A stretch of DNA of 64,000 bases from Flavimaribacter sediminis (lineage in GTDB: Bacteria > Pseudomonadota > Alphaproteobacteria > Rhizobiales > Rhizobiaceae). Location: contig NZ_JAICBX010000002.1 in the NCBI RefSeq assembly GCF_019492055.1, positions 1,116,001 through 1,180,000 on the forward strand, in the 5' to 3' direction. A model generated the notes under the pieces. The model did not search any database. It was not told the DNA's origin and saw only the letters and a list, made by a program, of their open reading frames with translations. The position numbers were made by a program, and so were the translations under genes. Below are positions 59,359-64,000 of this stretch, piece by piece. Positions within the stretch are counted from its first letter, which is position 1, and every line of letters starts with the position of its first letter.

Positions 59359-61515
59359 TTACTGACCGAGAAGAATTTCAAGCAGGGTTGTCTGCCCGCC
59401 GCCAGAAGCATTGCCGCCGCCGACGGAGGCCGGCGGAAGCCTGCGATTCGTTGATCCCGTCTGTTCGGTCGATATCGCCGGGGAGGGAATATTGTCCTCC
59501 GGTCGCGTCGCCGGCGTTGCGACCGAATCGGCGCCCGACACGCTGTAGCCGACAGGCAGGCGGGCCATTGCGACGCCCTCATGCGCAGCGGTCATGAAAC
59601 CGCGCCAGGCCTCGGCCGGCATCGTGCCGCCGGTGACTTTTTTGGTGGGCGTTCCGTCATCATTGCCGAACCACACGCCGGTCGTCAGGTTGGCGGTGTA
59701 ACCGATAAAGAGCGCGTCACGGAAGGACTGCGTCGTGCCGGTCTTGCCGGCGGCGTCGCGCCGCCCGAGCGCCGCACGCCGGCCTGTGCCTTCGCTGACG
59801 ACGCGCATCAGCATGGAATTCATCATGCCGACGATCTGCGGCCGCAGAACCCGCGGGGGATTGTCGTAGGTGTTTTCGAACAGCACCTTGCCCGACGCCG
59901 TGCGCACCCGCCTTATGATGTGCGGCGTCGCCTTGTATCCGCCATTCATGAAAGGCGCGTAAGCGGCCGTCAGTTCGGTGAGCGTGACCTCCGACGTGCC
60001 GAGCGCGATCGAGGCGTTGGCTTCCAGCCTGGACTCGATACCCATTCGATGCGCCGTCTTGACGACGTGACGCGGCCCCGCCTCCATGACAAGCTGAGCG
60101 GCGATGGTGTTCAGCGATTTTGTCAGCGCCTCGGACAGCGTTACCGGGCCGCGATACTCGTCGTCATAGTTGGACGGCGTCCATTTGCCGATCCTGACCG
60201 GCGTATCGTTGCGCACGGTCTCCGGCGTGCGCCCCATTTCCATGGCGGCGACATAGACGAACGGCTTGAACGCCGAGCCTGGCTGCCGCCTGGCCGTGGA
60301 GGCGCGATTGAACTGGCTCACCGTGTAGTCGAAACCGCCGATGAGGGCGCGGATGGCGCCGGCTCCGTCGATCGAAACCAGCGCGCCCTGGGTGACGTTC
60401 CTTTTTTCGCCCTCGCGGGCGATCGCTTCCTGGATGACCGCTTCGCCATGTCGTTGCAGACGGTGGTCGATGGTGGTGTCGACGATCAGATCCTGTTCGA
60501 TCTTGCCGTCGAGGATATCCTCGAGCCGCTCCATGACCAGGTCGGCGGCGTAGTTCTCCGAACCGCTCCAGTAGCTGCGCGCCCGGGTGGGCGCCTGGGT
60601 CATGGCGGTGGTGATTTCGCGGTCGGTGACGAAATCCTCCTCCCGCATGGCTTCCAGCACGAGTTGGGCGCGGGCTTCGGCTGCGTCCGGGTCACGCGCT
60701 GGCGACAAACGCGACGGCGCCTTGAGCAGGCCGGCGAGCAGCGCCGCCTGGGCGAGATTGACGTCACGGGCGGATTTCTTGAAATAACGCCGGGACGCGG
60801 CCTCGACGCCGTAGGCGCCAGAGCCGAAATAGACCCGGTTGAGGTACATTTCGAGAATCTGGTCCTTGGTGAACTTCTGCTCCAGCCAGAAGGCAAGCAT
60901 CACCTCCTGGGCCTTGCGCTCGATTGTGCGCTCCGGCGACAGGAAAAGGTTCTTGGCCAGCTGCTGTGTGAGCGTGGAGCCGCCCTGCACCATTCCGCCC
61001 GCCATCAGATTGCTGACCATCGCGCGGGCGAGGCCAATCGGATCGACCCCGAAATGCGAATAGAACCGGCGATCCTCGATGGCGATGACGGCCTGGGGAA
61101 TGTAGGGAGACATGCTGGCGAGCGTCAGCGCCTCGCCGCCGGTGGCGCCGCGATTGGCGAGCGTGCCGCCGTCTGTCGACAGGATCTTGACGTTCGGCGG
61201 GCGTTCCGGCACCGCCCAGGTGGTCGCGCTCGGCATTTTTGCCGCATAGTAGGCCATCAGACCAGCGAGACCGATGGCCCCCCAAAGACCGATGACGAAA
61301 CCCCAATAGAGGCTGCGTCGCGCCGCAACCGCGAGAAACCTGCGCAGCGCGCCGGATCGCCTGGCGCCCGAAGACGCCTTAGCGCCGCGTTTTCCGCGCC
61401 CGGACTTTCCGGACCGGCCAACCCTGTCCTTTGCGTCGGCCCGGAGATCGGACTTCCGGCCGGACTTGTCCAGCACAGGATCGATCTTCTTGCGGGTCTT
61501 TTTGTTTCTGGCCAT
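59359..61515 (-). CDS. Class A penicillin-binding protein (PBP1A-like)
   Basis: 718 residues. A Lys/Arg-rich cytoplasmic tail (about 1-60) and one membrane helix (about 70-92) precede the glycosyltransferase domain, with catalytic Glu147 in AIEDRRFYSHFGVDP and QGGSTLTQQLAKNLFL. The transpeptidase follows, with Ser414-x-x-Lys in RQPGSAFKPF, SLN in TKSLNTIAAQL, and KTGTTQ. It ends in a Gly/Pro-rich tail. It polymerises and cross-links peptidoglycan. The compact length, lacking the ODD insert of PBP1A from enterics, matches the smaller alphaproteobacterial class A form. Divergent from the acyltransferase gene. Confidence 0.94.
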   Translation of the reverse strand: MARNKKTRKKIDPVLDKSGRKSDLRADAKDRVGRSGKSGRGKRGAKASSGARRSGALRRFLAVAARRSLYWGFVIGLWGAIGLAGLMAYYAAKMPSATTWAVPERPPNVKILSTDGGTLANRGATGGEALTLASMSPYIPQAVIAIEDRRFYSHFGVDPIGLARAMVSNLMAGGMVQGGSTLTQQLAKNLFLSPERTIERKAQEVMLAFWLEQKFTKDQILEMYLNRVYFGSGAYGVEAASRRYFKKSARDVNLAQAALLAGLLKAPSRLSPARDPDAAEARAQLVLEAMREEDFVTDREITTAMTQAPTRARSYWSGSENYAADLVMERLEDILDGKIEQDLIVDTTIDHRLQRHGEAVIQEAIAREGEKRNVTQGALVSIDGAGAIRALIGGFDYTVSQFNRASTARRQPGSAFKPFVYVAAMEMGRTPETVRNDTPVRIGKWTPSNYDDEYRGPVTLSEALTKSLNTIAAQLVMEAGPRHVVKTAHRMGIESRLEANASIALGTSEVTLTELTAAYAPFMNGGYKATPHIIRRVRTASGKVLFENTYDNPPRVLRPQIVGMMNSMLMRVVSEGTGRRAALGRRDAAGKTGTTQSFRDALFIGYTANLTTGVWFGNDDGTPTKKVTGGTMPAEAWRGFMTAAHEGVAMARLPVGYSVSGADSVATPATRPEDNIPSPAISTEQTGSTNRRLPPASVGGGNASGGGQTTLLEILLGQ

Positions 61516-61674
61516 GAATCCATCAAGGTTTTTGCGGTGCAGTGAACCCTAATTGCGGTTTTTTAAGGCGCCGTTAATCCTGACGAACGTCTGGCTTGCC
61601 GCACGCTCTTATCTTAACGCTCTGTCATTGCGTCGGAGTTAACGCTTGACCGACGCGAAGGAGGCGATTGTCGG

Positions 61675-62763
61675 ATGGCCATGACAGGCGGACTTTCCCG
61701 GAAGGAAAGGGCCGAAGAATCCTATATTCATCTGGATGCCGGCAGGATCGGATGGGTCGACTACCTGAAAGGGTTCTCGATCCTGCTGGTCGTGATGATG
61801 CATTCCGTGCTCGGCGTCGAGGAGGCCATGGGGTCAGAGGGCTGGATGCATGTGTTCGTGCAGACGGCGCAACCGTTCCGAATGCCGGCTTTCTTCATGG
61901 TCGCCGGGCTCTTCCTGATGCGTTCCATCGACCGGCCGCTCGATCGCTACATCGATACGAAGGTCGTCCACTTTGTCTATTTCTACCTGCTGTGGCTGAC
62001 GATCCAGTTTGCGTTCAAGGCGCCCGGCATGGCGTTGGAAGGCGGATTGGCGGCGCCGCCGATCGCCTGGCTGACGGCGCTTGTCCAGCCGTTCGGCACG
62101 TTGTGGTTCATCTATGTCCTGCCGATCTTCTTCCTCGTGACGCGGGCCCTGCGCCGACTGCCGGCGGCGGCCGTTGCGATCGCAGCGCTTGTCCTGCAGA
62201 TGCTTCCGGTCCATACCGGCCTCGTCGTGATCGACGAATTCGCCAGCTATTATGTCTGGTTCTTTATCGGATACGCGTATGCCGACCACATCTTCCGGCT
62301 TGCCGATCTCATGAGAACGCGACTGCCCGCTTCGCTTGCCTTCAGCGCGATTGCTCTCGCCACAATCTGGTTTTTCACCGAATGGACGCCGTGGACCAGT
62401 ATCGCGGCGTCGCATTGGCCGGGCGTATCGTTCGTGCTGGGGCTCGCCGGCGCAGCGGCGCTGATCGCGATTTGCGCAGCGCTAGACCGCTTTCACCTGG
62501 CGCGCGCCATCCGCTGGTGCGGCGCGCATTCGATCGTCATCTATCTGGCGTTCTTCCTGCCTATGGCGGCAAGCCGAGTCATCCTCGTCAGATCCGGACT
62601 GATCGACAACGCAGGCGCGGTGTCCTTGCTGGTCTGGATCGCGGCGGTCATCGGCCCGGCCGTCCTGTTCCTGCTGGTCGAGACATCAGGTTACGGCCGT
62701 TTCCTTTTCGAGCGGCCCGGCTGGGCGCGGCTTACGCCTTCGGGGCGGCAAGCGCGTCCATGA
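61675..62763 (+). CDS. Acyltransferase family 3 membrane protein
   Basis: 362 residues with about ten membrane helices. Near the N-terminus WVDYLKGFSILLVVMMHSVLG holds the conserved His of acyltransferase family 3 (PF01757), followed by FRMPAFFMVAGLFLMRS. GTLWFIYVLPIFFLV and WFFIGYAYADHIF are further family segments. Members O-acetylate or succinylate surface glycans; the acceptor is unknown. Its last 32 bp overlap the 3' end of the convergent dipeptidase gene. Confidence 0.88.
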   Translation: MAMTGGLSRKERAEESYIHLDAGRIGWVDYLKGFSILLVVMMHSVLGVEEAMGSEGWMHVFVQTAQPFRMPAFFMVAGLFLMRSIDRPLDRYIDTKVVHFVYFYLLWLTIQFAFKAPGMALEGGLAAPPIAWLTALVQPFGTLWFIYVLPIFFLVTRALRRLPAAAVAIAALVLQMLPVHTGLVVIDEFASYYVWFFIGYAYADHIFRLADLMRTRLPASLAFSAIALATIWFFTEWTPWTSIAASHWPGVSFVLGLAGAAALIAICAALDRFHLARAIRWCGAHSIVIYLAFFLPMAASRVILVRSGLIDNAGAVSLLVWIAAVIGPAVLFLLVETSGYGRFLFERPGWARLTPSGRQARP

Positions 62764-64000
62764 TGCGGATCCAGGACCGGATGCCCTTGTGGAACGATTT
62801 CACGTCGTATTTTTCATTGGGCGAATGGATGCAATCGTCCTCCAGCGCGAAACCGACCAGAAGCGACTGCATGCCGAGCATCGACTGGAAGAAGCCGACA
62901 ACGGGAATTGAGCCGCCCATGCCGACAAAGGCGGCGGGCTTTCCCCATTCCTCGGTCAGGGCCTTGCCGGCGCTCGCCAGCTCGTCGGACTCATAGGGCA
63001 GATGAATGGCGCCGGACGTTCCGTGCGCCTTGAATTCGACGGAACAATCTTCCGGAATGCGGGAGGAGACGAATTCCCGGAAGGCCGCGCGGATGGCATG
63101 CGGATCCTGTTCGCCGACCAGCCGGAACGAGATCTTCGCCGAAGCTTCCGCCGGAATAACCGTCTTGAAGCCAGGGGCCGTGTAGCCGCCCCAGACGCCG
63201 TTGATCTCGGCGGTCGGCCGCGCCCAGGTGAGCTCCAGCACAGAGCGGCCCTCTTCACCGGACGGTTTGGACAGGCCTACCTCGCTCAGAAAGGACTCCG
63301 CCGAGCGCCCGAGGCCGTCCCACATCGCCTTGATGTCGTCCGGCGTTTCGCTGACCCCGTCATAAAATCCGGGAATCGTCACCCGGCCGGTCTCGTCGTG
63401 CATCTCGCCGAGAATGCCAGTCAGAATATGGATGGGATTGGCGGCCGCGCCGCCGTAGTGGCCGGAATGCAGATCGCGGCTCGCCGCATGAACCGTGATT
63501 TCCTCGCCGGTGAGGCCGCGCAGGCTGACGGAAATCGCCGGCGTCTCCGCGTCCCACATGCCGGTGTCGCAAACAAGCGCCAGATCCGCCTTCAATTCGT
63601 CGCTGTTGGCCTCGAGAAACGGAATGAGCGACGGCGATCCGCTTTCCTCCTCGCCCTCGAACAGAATGGAGACGTTCAGCGGCAGGTCGCCACGCGTCTC
63701 TTTCCAGGCGCGGCAGGCCTCGACAAAGGTCAGAAGCTGGCCCTTGTCGTCGCTGGTTCCGCGACCGGTCATGATCTTGCGGCCGTCCGGCGTTTCCGAA
63801 AAGGTCGGCTCGAACGGGTCGGTGCTCCACAGTTCCAGCGGGTCGACAGGCTGCACGTCGTAGTGGCCGTAGAAAAGCACATGCGGCGCAGCGGCGTCGG
63901 CGCCGGCATGATGGGCGACGACCATCGGATGACCATCGGTCTTTCTCACGGACGCGTCGAAACCCATTTCCGACAGACTTTCGACCAGCCATTCAGCCGC
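62732..64000 (-). CDS. M20 family metallo-dipeptidase (N-terminal part outside window)
   Basis: About 422 residues are visible; the frame continues past the right edge (AAEWLVESLSE precedes the first internal Met). Metal ligands of M20 peptidases: LFYGHYDVQPVDPLELW (His, Asp), GRGTSDDKGQLL (bridging Asp), FEGEEESGSPSL (catalytic Glu-Glu) and the dimerisation-domain His in SRDLHSGHYGGAAANP. The closest class is dipeptidase/CNDP-like 'M20/M25/M40'. Hydrolyses dipeptides in the cytoplasm; specificity unknown. Ends convergent with the acyltransferase gene. Confidence 0.92.
   Translation of the reverse strand, partial: AAEWLVESLSEMGFDASVRKTDGHPMVVAHHAGADAAAPHVLFYGHYDVQPVDPLELWSTDPFEPTFSETPDGRKIMTGRGTSDDKGQLLTFVEACRAWKETRGDLPLNVSILFEGEEESGSPSLIPFLEANSDELKADLALVCDTGMWDAETPAISVSLRGLTGEEITVHAASRDLHSGHYGGAAANPIHILTGILGEMHDETGRVTIPGFYDGVSETPDDIKAMWDGLGRSAESFLSEVGLSKPSGEEGRSVLELTWARPTAEINGVWGGYTAPGFKTVIPAEASAKISFRLVGEQDPHAIRAAFREFVSSRIPEDCSVEFKAHGTSGAIHLPYESDELASAGKALTEEWGKPAAFVGMGGSIPVVGFFQSMLGMQSLLVGFALEDDCIHSPNEKYDVKSFHKGIRSWIRIMDALAAPKA

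Noticed and set aside
59581-61545. 654-codon open frame opposite the class A PBP gene
   Set aside because: Same antisense artefact; the PBP has every catalytic motif and the mirrored frame has none.

Overview
The window is a continuous stretch of alphaproteobacterial chromosome, almost certainly from the order Hyphomicrobiales (Rhizobiales). This rests on gene content and order: the run ManX - HPr - AhcY - DivL - TsaE/kinase fusion - MurU-type nucleotidyltransferase - AddB - AddA - TrxA - FolC - AccD - TrpA/B/F, an AccD lacking its zinc ribbon, a DUF2852 protein, a Rhizobium-type PmtA, and RpoH-type promoters of the alphaproteobacterial form. I cannot name the genus. The DNA is GC-rich and tightly packed. 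I saw no rRNA, tRNA, insertion sequence, prophage, CRISPR array, toxin-antitoxin pair or defence island.

Layout. 1-5.1 kb: the end of a BMP-type ABC transporter binding-protein gene, rsmI-yraN, an LppC-type lipoprotein, DUF2244, nth and a CysZ/EI24 membrane protein. 5.3-11.3 kb: an adenosine-kinase-like sugar kinase, grpE and hrcA, then the plus-strand series rph - VOC protein - rdgB - hemW. 11.3-16.7 kb: a divergent mobA-like hydroxylase/MarR pair with a striking double operator, a cupin, a NUDIX hydrolase and a Pit phosphate transporter whose start codon is abnormal. 16.7-22.4 kb: the minus-strand operon glk - ABC exporter - dapB - gpmA, and mepA. 22.8-24.2 kb: a GtrA protein and the PTS regulatory pair manX-ptsH, without hprK. 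24.3-37.9 kb: ahcY, divL, the tsaE-amgK fusion, murU, addB, addA and trxA. 37.9-38.4 kb: a 0.57 kb gene-free region with a four-copy direct repeat. 38.4-43.6 kb: trpF-trpB-trpA-accD-folC on the minus strand. 43.6-50.8 kb: a zinc metallopeptidase, DUF2852, phaZ, gyrB, a cytochrome P450 and a 59-residue membrane protein. 51.0-64 kb: an NDUFA9-like protein, a GNAT, DUF1330, pyrF, an NADPH-dependent FMN reductase, pmtA, dnaJ, dnaK, a PagL-like lipid A deacylase, a class A PBP, an acyltransferase and the larger part of an M20 dipeptidase.

The genes are mostly housekeeping: translation quality control (rsmI, TsaE), chaperones (grpE/hrcA, dnaK/dnaJ), envelope synthesis and recycling (dapB, LppC lipoprotein, mepA, amgK/murU, PBP1A, PagL, PmtA), DNA repair (nth, addAB), methylation-cycle and tryptophan biosynthesis, and cell-cycle control (divL). 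I found no convincing new multi-gene system. The points most worth a second look are the repeat array at 38.1-38.3 kb, the apparent AUA start of the phosphate transporter, the face-to-face promoters over twin palindromes between mobA and mobR, the tsaE-amgK/murU recycling arrangement, and the absence of hprK beside manX-ptsH.
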